64,000 nucleotides of DNA, taken from the NCBI RefSeq assembly GCF_040712315.1, contig NC_134021.1, positions 23,710,501 to 23,774,500 on the forward strand, written 5' to 3'. This document shows, one piece after another, positions 33,593 through 45,359 of this stretch (positions are counted from its first letter, which is position 1; every line of letters begins with the position of its first letter). The notes below the pieces were generated by a model. That model did no database searches and was not told the origin of the DNA. It saw nothing but the letters and a program-made list of their open reading frames with translations. Source of the stretch: Castanea sativa. Its lineage: Eukaryota > Streptophyta > Magnoliopsida > Fagales > Fagaceae. Position numbers and translations under genes: made by a program.

Positions 33593-36140
33593 ATGGGTAG
33601 ATTTAAGTGTTTAGTTGACACCGCAGCTGGGATGGAAGGTTTTAGGGCCAAATACCAAATTCCCAGAGACGTAGGCTTGAAATACTGTCCGGCGGAAGCC
33701 GTGGGTGGGTCTAGGAAAACGGGAGAGGTCATCATCCTTATGATTGCCTTCATAGAAGGTGGGATGACCCTCCCTATGAGAAGCGTAACCAGGGAATACC
33801 TTCGCAACTACCGGTTGTGTCCTGACCAATGCGCACCCAATGTATTTAGGGTCTTAGGAAGTGTCGATCCTCTAAATGAGCAGATGGGCTTAAATCTTAC
33901 CTGGCATGATGTCGCCTTCATGTATGAATGCCACAAGCTTACAAGCGTATGCTATTATATTAAATCCTGATCTAGTGTAGTTAGATTAATTTCCTGTCTG
34001 CCCAAGTCCAATAAAGGCATGAAGGACGACTACCTCATCGCCTCAAGCAACTGGCACGACAGCCCCCACTACCAGGTCGAATGGGGAGATCCAGGTGTGA
34101 CTCCTTAGGACCTAACTTCCCAACCTCGTAACTTCATCTAAAAAATCTTGAAATGCTTATTTACTTGTACCAACTGTTTAACTCTGATTTGTCACATGCA
34201 TTATAAATCTAACCGTGTTTGTCTGTTTTGGTGTCTTTCCTTGCAGATAAACAACATGTTCGCCCACGCTTGAGCCACTGCAACGTCGCTGACTTAAACC
34301 GCATACTATGCTCAGAGGTTTTTGTGAGTGAGGACTTGCAACTTAGGGCGGCTCACTTAATACTAGGATACGACCCTATATCCTCGGACTTCCAGGAGAT
34401 AGAGAACGCGATTGTCGCGGGGGACAGGAGGCGTAGGAGAATAAACGTAGCAAGACCACATTTTCTTGCCGACCACGACATTCCCGATGATCTCTACACC
34501 ATTCTTTACACGCAACCCATCGCGGCGATCCCTCTCGCAATGCACTCTCAGGCAACTATTGTCCCAGAGGAGCAAGTGTCCTCGTCCCACATGTTGGACG
34601 AGGAGATAGACCAGTTTTGCCTCGAGGACGTCCAAAGACCTCGAGGAAACCAGTTTGTCGTCCTTTCCGATGAGGAAGAAGAGCCCGTCGAGACCTCTGG
34701 GATCGCCGGTTTAATAATTGCACGTCTAGACGACAGCCCCGTAGAAGAAGACATAGACGTGCTCAAGGGCCTTCTACATAATAGAGGCGAGAGAGTCTCT
34801 AAAAAACGGGTGAGGGGATCTCAAGTTCCCCCGTCCTTGCCACCACCCCCTCCTCTAACCGATCCCAAGCCTCCCGCTGAAGAGCCCAAGAAGAAAAGGA
34901 AGGTGGAGGCCGAGGCGGCTGGTGGTGATAAACAGAAGAAACTGAAACAGCAGCCATAGCAGGCTCAGCAGTAGAAGCTAGACAAAGGCAAAGGGCGCGC
35001 CCGTTCAGTTGAAAGTGGGGAAATCAGAGACATGGCTGAGGTGCGCCGAGCACTGGCTATGTGGTCTCCTGAACTGAGACTGGACGGAGCACTAATCCCC
35101 CTCCAGTCCAACATCAGGGTGTTCCAACAAGGCCATGTCCTCCACCTGGCCGATGCGTTGGAGCGTCCTTTTCTGCTGCCCAAGGATATGGAAGCCTTGG
35201 AAAAGATGAGTCAGCCTCAGTTGTTCCTTTCTTTGAAAAGGGACTTAGCTCTGGTAAGTTTCACTTCGTGCTTATAATACCTGGTTATTTGTAAGTATTT
35301 TACTGTGTTTAACCCCCTGATACTTTATCACAGGCCATTCAAGAGGTTTTCGCTACCGAAAAGTTCGTGGAGGATTCTCGGAAGCGAGCTAGAATGGAAC
35401 AAGAGATCCGGAAAGAGACAGAGAAGTCCCTAGGCCAGGCCCTAGTAGAAAACGGGAAACTCACCTCTCAGCTGGACGACCTAAAAAGAGAAAAAGACGG
35501 TGCCGAAGCCAGCCTGAGAACGATGAGGAATCAAGTGGAGGGGCAACGTAAGCTTCTTCACCAAAAGGATGATGAGCTTTCCCAAGCCCAGAGGGAATGC
35601 TCTAACTTGGAGAAGGAGCTTGCGCGGATGAAGGAGGAAGCGCGCACCTTCAAGCATTCACTAGAGGCTGCAAAGCAGGCCAGTTATAACGAGGGTATGG
35701 CTGCGACACAGGACCAGCTGACAGAAGCTTTCGCGGCCGTATGCCGAGAATACTGTCAGTAGGTCTGGGGGGAGGCTTTAAATGTAGCAGGGGTTCCTTT
35801 AGCTTCCGAGCTGAGGAAGCCCGAGAACGTTTGGCTTCCCCTTGACATTCAAGAGATAGAGGAGACTCCTGCTGTTGCTTCTCCTTCTGAGGCAGTTCCC
35901 CCTGCTCTTCCCCTCGTGATGCCAGAACTCATTTCTAATCCTACAGAACCTGAAGGTTCCAATAAAGAGAAGGATGGGTGTGAAGGTGCCGAGAAGAATC
36001 AAAGCCAAAGTGTGGAGCCCATCATTCCTTCAACAACTACAACAGACAAAGGGAAACAAGTCTTGTTTGCCTTTGAGTTGGAGTTGAAAAGCACCGAGGC
36101 TGGCAGTACTTCCCATCAAGACCCACCTCCGAAAGCTTAG
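33593..36140 (+). pseudogene. Antisense spliced ORF of the Gypsy element (coiled-coil, NLS)
   Basis: This gene runs opposite to gag-pol, between pol and the 3' LTR. The ATG at 33593 directly follows an acceptor-like gtttcttatag. Exon text GFRAKYQIPRDVGLKYCP and FIEGGMTLPMRSVTREYLRN matches, from memory, the 'putative gypsy type transposon' domain. After an intron ending ttccttgcag (34236-34245) come LNRILCSEVFVSEDLQLRAA, an acidic stretch, a proline run and a nuclear localisation motif PKKKRKV (near 34887-34907). A third intron is at about 35256-35333 (gtaagt...atcacag). Then follows a roughly 130-residue coiled coil (EEIRKETEKSLGQAL-type heptads, 35340-35760) and a Ser/Pro-rich tail ending at 36140. 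Stops at 33968, 34957, 34972 and 35760 break it. Its role is unknown; a nuclear DNA- or chromatin-associated protein is a guess from the NLS and coiled coil. Confidence 0.75.
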
Positions 36141-36544
36141 GGCCAAGCTTAAGGCTTCTTTCCCTCTGTACTTCAAATTTTCCATGTAATGATGTATACC
36201 CAGATAATTAATGAAAAACAGCTTTATTTGATTTTCATCTGAGTTATGTTTATTTTACCTTGTCATTTTTATGCTTGCCATGAAGGTTCTCACTAGCAAA
36301 TAGTGAAAGAAAGAACGAAATAAATAAGTCCAATTTCAACAGTTGAACAATTACAACTTTAAACAGCCATGCACATACTTGCCTTGCAAAGTAAGGCGTT
36401 CAAAAACCTGACAAGAACTAACTTAGTTTAGATGGTAAACAGTGTCTAACTTTGGAAACCCATGTGATAGTTAAACTTTGTAACCTGAGACACGAATTTT
36501 AGTGAAGTGTGAGGTACGATGACCATACCTTATCAAATTTTTGC
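36141..36544. other. Gypsy non-coding region after the antisense ORF
   Basis: AT-rich sequence. The stretch taatgatgtatacccag then ttaatgaaaaacag (36187-36220) could hold polyadenylation signals for the antisense transcript. No gene is seen. Confidence 0.4.
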
Positions 36545-37345
36545 TTAACACTCAAAGATGTACAACTTAATATTCAATTTAACAGATGATAAGATATCAA
36601 TTTTCGCAAGGTGTGTAGTTCGAGGACCGTACTTAACCAAGTTTCTGTATGATATATAAGAACAGTAACTTAAGATGTTAATTTTCCCAAAGTAGAAGGC
36701 CCAAGGACCCAGCATAACTAAGATTCTATTTAACAAATTATAAGATATCAATTTTCACAAGGTGTGTGGTTCGAGGACCGTACTTAACCAAGTTTCTGTT
36801 TGATATATAAGAACAGTAACTTAAGATGTTAATTTTCCCAAAGTACAAGGCCCGAGGACCCGGCATAACTAAGGTTCTGTTTAAAAAATTATAAGATATC
36901 AATTTCCACAAGGTGTGTCGTCCGAGGACCGTACTTAACCAAGTTTCTGTTTGATATATAAGAACAGTAACTTAAGATGTTAATTTTCCTAAAATAGAAG
37001 GCCCGAGGACCCGGCATAACTAAGGTTCTGTTTAACAAATTATAAGATATCAATTTTCACAAGGTGTGTGGTCCGAGGACCGTACTTAACCAAGTTTCTG
37101 TTCGATATATAAGAACAGTAACTTAAGATGTTAATTTCTCCAAAGTAGAAGGCCCGAGGACCCGGCATAACTAAGGTTCTGTTTAACAAATTATAAGATA
37201 TCAATTTCCACAAGGTGTATGGTCCGAGGACCGTACTTAACCCGGCATAACTAAGGTTCTGTTTAGCAAATTATAAGATATCAATTTCCACAAGGTGTGT
37301 GGTCTGAGGACCGTACTTAACCAAGTTTCTATTTGATATATGAGA
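36545..37345. repeat. 151-bp tandem repeat, about five copies, dimeric
   Basis: The landmark aagatatcaatttt recurs at 36591, 36742, 36893, 37044 and 37195, exactly 151 bp apart, and once more at 37275 after 80 bp. Each 151-bp unit contains two related halves (caaggtgtgtggtccgaggaccgt and agtagaaggcccgaggaccc), so the unit is a dimer and the last 80-bp step has lost one half. The gaggaccg core is partly palindromic. It sits between the 3' ends of two converging coding units. Confidence 0.93.
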
Positions 37346-37409
37346 ACAGTATTTGTAAGCCCCTATGCATTCATAACTTTGAACTGCGAATTAACAAAAG
37401 CATCTTTTA

Positions 37410-38552
37410 TTAATAATAATACCTTTGAAGGTTGTTTACATTCCATGGGCGTTGTACAATTTTTTCATCTAGGTTAGCTAGCCGATACGACCCTATGCCT
37501 GCTATAGAAACAATGTGGTAAGGTCCTTCCAAGTTCGGTCCTAACTTACCCCAAGCTGGGTTCTTAGCAGTGCCCACGACCTTTCTTAGTACGAGATCCC
37601 CAGGCGCGAGTGGCCTTAGCTTCACATGGGCGTCATACCCCTATTTAAGTTTCTGTTGATAATAAGCCATTTGGACCATAACTGCCTCTCGCCGTTCCTC
37701 AACTAAATCCAGGCCTTTCTCTAGGAGGCCGTTGTTGTTTTCTGGGCTAAGAAAACTCGTCCTTAGCATGGGGAAACCAGATTCAAGAGGTATCACCGCC
37801 TCGGCTCCATAAGTCATAGAGAATGGAGTTTCTCCAGTGGACCTGCGCGGCGTGGTTCGATACGTCCACAAAACATGGGGTAGTTCTTCTACCCACCTGC
37901 CTTTCGCATCGTCCAACCTTTACTTGAGTCCACTTACTATGACCATATTAACGGCCTCAGCTTGCCCATTTCCCTGAGGATAAGCTGGAGTGGATTATCT
38001 ATTTATGATGCCCATGTCACCATAATATTTCCTAAAAGCCCTACTATCGAATTGAACGCCATTATCCGAAATAAGTGTGTGTGGTACACCAAATCTGGTA
38101 ACAATGTTTTTCCAGATAAACTTCTTGGAATCGACGTCCCTAATATTTGCTAAGGGTTCAGCCTCGACCCATTTAGTGAAGTAATCGATCCCCACGAGCA
38201 GCCACTTTTTGTTTCCTGCAGCCCTCGGAAATGGCCCCACTATGTCCAATCCCCATTGAGCGAAGGGCCAAGGACTAGAGAGAGGATTGAGAACCCCTCC
38301 AGGTTGATGAATGTTAGGGGCGAACCTCTGGCATTGATCACATTTTCTTGCATAGTCCTGAGCTTCCCTCTGCATATTGGGCCACCAATATCCCTGAGTC
38401 AGGGCTCTATGGGCTAAGGACCTTCCCCCAGTGTGGCTCCCACAAATCCCTTCATGCAGTTCTTCTAAAAGCGTCTCCGTTGATTTAGGGTGTACACATA
38501 ACAAGTATGGTCCTGAGAAGGATCGTTTATACAGTTTCTGATCCTCGGACAA
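37410..38552 (-). pseudogene. Gypsy integrase
   Basis: On the minus strand: a zinc-binding HHCC region (HEGICGSHTGGRSLAHRAL ... CDQCQRF), a catalytic core with Asp in GLDIVGPF and Asp in ISDNGVQF, then across an in-frame stop the Glu of NGQAEAVN (about 37955), and a C-terminal region DDAKGRWVEELPHVLWTYRT through PWNVNNLQRYY. It would insert the cDNA into the genome. At least three stops (near 37993, 37918 and 37638) disrupt it. All three catalytic acids are still encoded. Confidence 0.9.
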
Positions 38553-39347
38553 CTAGAAACGCAGCGCCTTTTGACGAATCTTATCTGCTTCAAACTTGTC
38601 CTTAGGAAGGATGTCGTTTTTCAAAAAAGATATCACCGAGTCAATCCAACTAGGTCCAGGCCTTATCAAATGGATACGGGTTGCATTGATAGTGGTAAGA
38701 GTTGGCTCTAGCAAATCCTCTATAAGGATAATCCTAGGCAAACACTGAGCCGAGGATGTCGCTAATGTGGCCAAAGAATCTGCATGGGTGTTTCCACTTC
38801 TAGAAACATGAGATAAGACAAAAGAATCAAATTTAGCTTGTAGACGTTTGACCTGGGCCAAGTACTCTTGCATTCTTGGATCCCTAGCCTCCATGGTTCC
38901 GGTGACCTGGCCGACCACTAACTGAGAATCTGAGAACATATGAACTTCCTTTTCGCCCATCCTATGTACCATGCTCATGCCCACCAAGACTGCTTCGTAT
39001 TCGGCCTCATTATTAGTAACCGAGAACGCCAATCTCAGATATTTTTCGAACACAATTCCCTCAGGGGATATTAGGACAAGTCCGACACCAGACCCTCTCT
39101 GATTAGCTGCCCCATCCACAAACACTTTCCAAGTCGGAGGTGCTGCGCCTGTAATCACACCAACTGATTTTTCATCCATGTGTGATTCCTTCAGAGTTTT
39201 TTCTAACAATGGTTCGGCAAAGTCTGCCACCAAATCCGCAAGAACCTGGCCTTTCACCGAGGTGCGCGGCATGTATTTGATATCAAAGACTCCCAAAATG
39301 GTTCCCCATTTAGCCACCCTCCCGGAGTAATCAGCACTGTGTAACAC
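38553..39347 (-). pseudogene. Gypsy second (archaeal-type) RNase H domain
   Basis: The open frame contains WKVFVDGAANQRGSGVGLVL, VTNNEAEYEAVLVGM, MFSDSQLVVGQVTG and GNTHADSLATLA, giving the D-E-D-D acidic set of RNase HI. A second RNase H of this kind after the RT-linked one is diagnostic of the Tat lineage of plant Gypsy elements. It would remove RNA from RNA-DNA hybrids, especially during plus-strand synthesis. The frame is open but joined to RT and integrase only across stop codons. Confidence 0.88.
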
Positions 39348-39362
39348 TGACTTGAGGGGCAG

Positions 39363-40589
39363 TTAGGTCAGAACCACCACGGTGTGGGACTGGAAATAGT
39401 GAGGCAGCTTCCGCGTGGCATGAACTACGGCCAGCAGTGCTTTCTCCAAAAGTAGACAACGCACCTCGGCCTCATTCAAGGACTTACTGACGCAGTAGAC
39501 CGGTCTCTGCACCCCACCTTCGTCCCTTATGAGGACCAGGCTGACTGCGTGGATGGCCACTGCTAGCTACGCAAACAGGACCTCGTCCACTTCAGGCCGA
39601 GACAAAATGGGTGGCCGAGAAAGATATTGCTTAAGCTGTTGGAAGGCTACAACGCAGTCCTCGGTCCATTGAAACCCTTTCCATTTATTCAACAATTGGA
39701 AGAAGGGACGGCACTGGTCAGCTGACCGAGAGATAAATCTACTGAGAGCAGCGATCATTCCGGTCAACCTCTGGACTTCTTTTGGATTCCAAGGCGGCTG
39801 TAAGTCCTGAATAGCTCTGACCTGTGTCGGGTTTACCTCTATCCCTCTATGACTAATCATATAACCCAGGAACTTTCCAAAACCCACACCAAAAGAACAC
39901 TTTGAGGCGTTAAGGCGCAGCTTGTACTTCCTAAGCACTTAAAAGGTGTCGTCCAGATCTTTAACGTGCGAAGGTATTGTTTTACTCTTCACCACCATAT
40001 CATCCACGTATACCTCAATGGTCTTCCCAAGTTGCAGTTCAAACATTCTGGTCATCATTCTTTGATAGGTAGCCCTAGCATTTTTCAAACCAAACGGCAT
40101 GACCTTATAGTGGTAGTTCCCAGTTGGAGTGATAAATGCAGTTTTATCTTGATCCTCCAACGCCAATGGAATCTGGTGGTAACCTTGGAAGGCATCCAAA
40201 AAACTCATCCATGGATGTCCGACCATGGCGTCCACAAGCTGATCAATACGTGGCATCGGGAACGAACCCTTTGGGCAGGCCTTGTTTAAATCCGTGACGT
40301 CCACACATACTCTCCACGTCCCATTCTTCTTTTTGACCACGACCGTATGCGCCAACCATTCGGGGTAGAAAACTTCTTTAATAGCCCCAGCCCTCTTGAG
40401 CTTAAGCACTTCCTCTTTGACAACCTCGGAGTGTTCCTTGGAAGAACGCTGAGGTGACTGCCTTCTCAGAACAAAGGCGGAGTTGACATTCAAATGATGA
40501 CAAATGAAGCTTGGGTCTACGCCCGGAGCCTCATAAGGATCCCATGCAAAAACATCAATGTTGTCTTTTAGAAACTCCAACAAATCCAT
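39363..40589 (-). pseudogene. Gypsy reverse transcriptase and first RNase H
   Basis: From 40589 down: DLLEFLKDNIDVFAWDPYEAPG, VVKKKNGTWRVCVDVTDLNKACPK, SFLDAFQGYHQIPL and FMPFGLKNA-type text, then the active site YVDDMVVKS (about 39990). After a stop near 39939 come LGYMISHRGIEVNP and the RNase H-like region VLIRDEGGVQRPVYCVSKSL and EKALLAVVHATRKL. This enzyme copies the element's RNA into DNA. In-frame stops at about 39939, 39563 and 39360 inactivate it. Confidence 0.92.
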
Positions 40590-40724
40590 CTTCTCCTAGT
40601 GTGGCAAACGTATGCCAACTTGAAAGAATCTTTCAGGGTCATCTGCTATCAAAAACTTCTCCAAATCCTCACATAGGGCTTCCTCTCCTGTCACCGCATC
40701 GGGAGGATCCGGAGCCGTTAATTG

Positions 40725-41252
40725 CTATGAGTCTTTGATGATCAAAGCCGAGGACTCGACTTCGGCCTGATGCAACACTGCAGCAGATATACATTGCCTG
40801 GCCACTAATTGGCTGCCAAGAATCTCTTCAACGTATTCCCCCGATGGGAATTTGACCTTAACATGCAAGGTAGAGGAGACAGCACCCGAAGCGTGCAGCC
40901 ACGACCTGGCAAGGATGGTTGTATATGGGGAATACGCGTCAACCACAATAAAATCCACCTCAACCATTTCTGAGCCAGATTGAACGGGCAAACGAATCTG
41001 TCCCTTCGGTACAACAACTTTACCTTCAAAGCTAAGTGACGGGTCATAAGGAGTAAGATCCTTCAGCTTCAACCTTAGCCCTTTGAATAAATCAGGGTAC
41101 ATGATATCTGCGCTGCTGCCCTGATCAATCATCACCATTTTTACGTTGTAATTCCCTATCCTCAGAGTGACCACAAGAGCATCGTCATGGGGTTGGATGG
41201 TCCTAATCTTATCCTCCTCTGAAAATCCCAAGACGGGCAAATTCACCTTCAA
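40725..41252 (-). pseudogene. Gypsy aspartic protease
   Basis: A frame of about 175 codons contains VMIDQGSSADIMY, the retropepsin active-site region (D-x-GSS), followed by the ILARSWLHASGAVSS type flap and C-terminal segment. It would process the Gag-Pol polyprotein. The frame is open but separated from gag and RT by stops at about 41282 and 40724. Confidence 0.85.
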
Positions 41253-41282
41253 CCTCTTCTGCTTGCAGCCTGCCTTTTCGGC

Positions 41283-42734
41283 CTAAGAATGTGAAACTGC
41301 CATCACCCTGGTGGGACATGAGCCGGTCTTGCCAGGTGCAGCGAAGATAACGTTAATTGTTCCCAATGCCGGCCGAGATGAATTATTCTTCTGATTATTT
41401 GAGCCAGACTGACTGCTCTGCCCGTTAGGTTGATAAAGGTGCTGCTTCAGTTTTCCTTCACTGACAAGCTGCTCCAAGTGGTTCCAGAAGGCCCGACACT
41501 TCTCGGTAGTATGACCCACGTCCTGATGGTACTGACAAAAGAGATTCTGATTCCTCTTCGCAAGGTCCCCTGCCATCTTACTAGGCCACCTGAAGTAGGG
41601 CTCCTCACGGACTTTCTCCAGTAGCTGGTGTACTGGTTCTCGGAACACAGTATTTATGGTCTGAGGTGCTACCGAGCCAGACTGCCCGGTGTAATCTCTT
41701 CTCGGCTTGTTGTTGTGATATTTGTCCGACCTGAAATCCCTTCTCTCCTACGGGATAACCTTTGCCTTACCCTTTCCTTGCTGTTGGTCTTCCTCTACCC
41801 TTTTGTATTCATCAATACGATCCATGAGGCGATGTACGCTGCGGACGGGCTTTTTGGTCAAGGACTTCCTTAAGTCATGATCAGTAGGAAGGCCTACCTT
41901 AAAGGTATTAATTGCCACCTCATCAAAATTACCATCTATCTCGTTAAACATCTCCCAATACCGGTCGGAGTATGCTTTCAACGTTTCACCCTCCCTCATG
42001 GCCACAGATAATAGTGAATCCAATGGTCGAGGAACTTTGCTACATGTGATAAACCGTGACGCAAATGTTCTAGTAAGCTCTCCAAACGAACCTACAGACC
42101 CCGATTTAAGGCCGTTGAACCATCTCATAGCGACGGGTCCCAAGCTAGAGGGGAAGACTTTACACATCAGGGTCTCATTATGAGAATGCACCGCCATCCT
42201 CTGGTTAAAGTGACTCACATGATCCACCGGATCAGTCTGGCCATTGTAGATGGTGAAGGTAGGCTGAGTAAACCTCTTGGGGAGCCTCCCCTTCTCAATC
42301 CTCCGTGAGAATGGCGATTTAGAGAGCTGGTGCAACGCCCTGCTCATAGCATCGTTCCCCAAGCCCCTAGAAGGGAGCTTCTTGCGCCTATGAGCTGGTG
42401 GGTCGTCCTCCTCACAAGAGGACGTTGCGCTGGGGGGCGACCATGACCTCGAGCTGTAGCTACTTCCCCGGGCCTTCCCTAAAGAAGGATTAGATGAGGA
42501 TGGTGAATGCTTCCGTCTGATGCGGCGCAGTTTCCTTTTAAGATGATTAATCTCCTTCTGCATGGCCTTAGCACCATCCTCGTGGGTGGTGCTGCCTCCG
42601 CCATGAGTATGGCTCGCTCTAGGGTATTCAATGTAAACGCTTCCTTCTCGATCCCTCCGACGCTCAAGACGCTCAAAAAGATCCTCAGGTTGTAATCCTT
42701 GAGACTTTGCGTGATGTGAGCCTAAGCCTGCCAT
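41283..42734 (-). pseudogene. Gypsy gag
   Basis: The start MAGLGSHHAKSQGLQPEDLF lies 47 bp inside the 5' LTR. A basic/Arg-rich stretch follows, then the retrotransposon gag core (TFTIYNGQTDPVDHVSHFNQ, SLGPVAMRWFNGLKSGSVGS, LTKKPVRSVHRLMDRIDEYK) and a zinc-knuckle-like CQYHQDVGHTTEKC, in which the second Cys is His as in many Tat elements. A TAG at about 41746 splits the frame. Gag would form the particle that packages the RNA. Confidence 0.9.
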
Positions 42735-42781
42735 AGTATTCCAACTCCTTCCAGACTAGATTTCCCACAGACGGTGCCAAT

Positions 42782-43541
42782 TGTAAGTGCACAATTGCAC
42801 CTGGACCTAAAGACAACTGTGGGCTCAGGCCCAATGAGCATTGAATAATGAAATTTGTAGAGCGTGGATTTGAAATCTAGTTTAAGGATGCTAGAAACTT
42901 GATAAACAGGCTAAGTTGTTAAAGTATTTACAAATAATGAATGATTATGACAAAGGAACTTCCTCGGATGTAAGCCGAGGACAATTTCTATATTATTTCT
43001 CTTTTTCCTTTGAAGGTTACAATTCTGAGTCCCTCTTTTGCTAACTGACCGATCCTCCTTTTCTTTGGCCTCTACTCTTCTTAAATACTTCTTCTCTTGG
43101 TGCTTTATCCACGTGTTGCACAAATCTTCTCCTCTCTCCCTGACACCTCCTTCTTCAAGTGTTTAAATAGTAACCAGAAGGTTCAGTTCTACTGTTCAGG
43201 GGTCACTTCCCCATTAATATGGCCAGGAAGGTAGGTGCAGGATCTTTAATGTGGAGATGGCAGCCTTTTCCTAAGATATTTCTCTAACACCGGTGCATCT
43301 AGAGGGTACAGGGATCCCCTCTTAACCAACAGTCTTTCCGGAACTTTGCCTTGATCTTTCTAGCGAATCTCCAAGTCCTCCCAGGTCTATTCGAGGAGAG
43401 ATTTATCCTCGGATGCATCGTCGGACCCTCGGCGTATGGGCCGATGTGCAGTCCTAACGGCCTTTTAATCAAGAACGAATTGGTCCTTCTTGTTAGAGCC
43501 TAAAGGCCCAAACACCTGCTCGGGTCCTTTTACTCCCCACA
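42782..43541 (-). repeat. Gypsy 5' LTR
   Basis: This 760-bp LTR (TGTAAGTGCAC...CTCCCCACA on the plus strand) lies next to the primer binding region and gag. It would hold the promoter on the minus strand. It is followed by the target duplication aacat (43542-43546). Confidence 0.95.
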
Positions 43542-44034
43542 AACATAATATTAGGGAACCTTCAAAATAGTAACTAAATTACAAAGAGTGTTATTGGATA
43601 TACTACTATGTATATCAACTACCTACCAAGGTCAGTGCTTTTTATTTCTCCAATGCTGTTGAACTTCTCTATTGCTGGTAAGGATGACAATTCTCTGCAA
43701 TTCCAATCTTGCTACATTAATAAGTGCTTCTTGTGTTGCAGTTATGAGTAGTTTAGGTGTGCTTTCGTTTAGACAGAATTGTATTTATTTATTTTAAAAA
43801 ATTAATTGTTATAATTAGTCCATGTCCATTTTGAAATATTTTGTAAAACAATTATCTTATGGTCCATGTATATTTAGGAATCAACTTCAATTATACTACA
43901 TATCAGAAAGTGGAAACACAAATTGTTAATTTGCTTTTGCCTCTTGATGGATTTTGTTTTTCAATTGTTGGCAAAGCAACTAACAAGGAAAAAAGTCATA
44001 TTCAAATTTGTTAATTTTTTTCTTAGATAATAAG

Positions 44035-44505
44035 TAGGAGTGTGCATCCAACCTATCAATCTGCCAAAACCAATGCAATCTAACCTAACTCGATGGGTTG
44101 GGTCAGTTTTAGGGGTTGATGGGATGCCAAAATTTTTTTTAACAGGGGTTAGGTCGAGTATGGGTCAGTAGATTTACAAATCCACCTATCCTAACCTGAC
44201 TCACCTATATTAAATATATATATATATATATTATATGATTTTGTTATTTAATTATTATAAGATTTGATGCACCAATAAAATAGTTTGTGTTTGTTTGATA
44301 ATATGCTCAGGTTTGATTAGTGCATCAAATCAATGCAAATAAGATTATAAACTTCTTTTTATTTGTGTTGGTAATTTTATAAATTTGCTATTCTAATGCT
44401 TAGTTTTTTTTTTTTTTTTTTTTCAATTGTCCAACTTGTGGGTCCAACCAGATTTATGTGGGATGGGTTGGGTTTTTTATCAACTCGATCATGGTGACAC
44501 CCCTA
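44035..44505. mobile_element. hAT-type MITE, 471 bp, nested in CACTA
   Basis: The ends are taggagtgtgcatcc and, on the reverse complement, taggggtgtcaccat, the TAGGGGTGT terminus of a common plant hAT MITE family. Flanks are ataataag (44027-44034) and ataataat (44506-44513), an 8-bp target duplication with one mismatch. The interior has the gatgggttgggt motifs of the same family and no coding sequence. Confidence 0.7.
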
Positions 44506-45032
44506 ATAATAATAACCATAGACTAAGACTCCTAGTGTAAGTCTAAAAAGTCATAAACAGTGCACAAAGATCCCATTTTAGCGGGTCTTGGAGAGCTCAT
44601 TGGCAGTGGTAGATCTTCTTGTTCTTGTAGAGACTTTTTCATTACTCACACATACCCACTCTACACATATCATGTATGTTTGATATAAGGTAGTGCAATG
44701 TGTATTATACAGATTCTTGGACTGGTCCCTTGTGTGCAGGAAATCCTGCACCCTTGTGTGCAGGAAATCCTTGTCCATTGAAATATATGATATTTTCTTA
44801 AATAAAATGGTACTAATTAGTTGTCATCATAAATAATTATCCTGAGAAAGTAGAAACCAATTGGTGAAGCAATTATTTCTATATTTACAAATGGTCACTT
44901 CGCTTTTGCAGGAGTGGCAGCTTGTTTCAAGTTTACCTTCTTCTTTCCATGGGCAAACAATGGGATTGCTAAGAGGTGAGTAAAATCTTCTTCTTAATTC
45001 CCTTAAATTGTAAAATGATGTGTCTAAATTAC

Positions 45033-45292
45033 TGCTGTGGTGGGTTGTTGTTTTGGAGCAAGCGGGTGGCTTGCATGGAGAGAAAAGGTGGTGTTTTTTA
45101 TATTGGGAGTGTTGTTTGTTTTGTGAATATTGTCTTATTGTTCAATTGGTTGCGAATTTCTCAAATTTTTTCTAAGTGAATACATATAGTATGCTGTGGT
45201 GGGTTTTTGTTTTGGAGCAAGCGGGTGACTTGCATGGAGAGAAAATGTGGAGTATTTTCTATTAGGAGTGTTGTTTGTTTTGTGACTATTAC
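45033..45292. repeat. Direct duplication, about 159-bp spacing
   Basis: The stretch tgctgtggtgggttgttgtt followed by ttggagcaagcgggtg, tgcatggagagaaaa and gggagtgttgtttgttttgtga at 45033-45124 recurs at 45192-45289 with few changes. It lies in the leader or first intron region of the TnpD gene. Confidence 0.85.
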
Positions 45293-45359
45293 ATTTTTGA
45301 AACTCGATGTGCAATGGTGAAATTGTAGAGTAGGTGTGCCTCATATTTGGCACATATCA

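Larger units (their letters stand above)
32329..43541 (-). mobile_element. Tat-lineage Gypsy retrotransposon, 11.2 kb, complete ends
   Basis: Two 760-bp LTRs (32329-33088 and 42782-43541) are flanked by the 5-bp target duplication AACAT (32324-32328 and 43542-43546). Gag-pol lies on the minus strand, so the right LTR is the 5' one. Next to it the primer binding region reads ttggcaccgtctgtggga (42764-42781, minus strand). A polypurine tract, gttttgaggggctat, precedes the left LTR at 33089-33103. The order gag, protease, RT, RNase H, extra archaeal-type RNase H, integrase, then a long 3' region with an antisense ORF is typical of the Tat/Retand group. By hand alignment the LTRs differ at about 29 of 760 positions with no indels, 24 of them transitions. 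Several stops make the pol genes inactive. Confidence 0.95.
43547..45359. other. CACTA interior upstream of TnpD
   Basis: AT-rich sequence with no recognised gene before the transposase start. It holds a hAT MITE (44035-44505), a 24-bp tandem duplication (cccttgtgtgcaggaaatcc twice, 44706-44758) and a longer direct repeat at 45033-45292. Confidence 0.5.

Noticed and set aside
36545..37345. CRISPR-like regular repeats
   Set aside because: The units are 151-bp tandem repeats with no unique spacers, in a plant retrotransposon.
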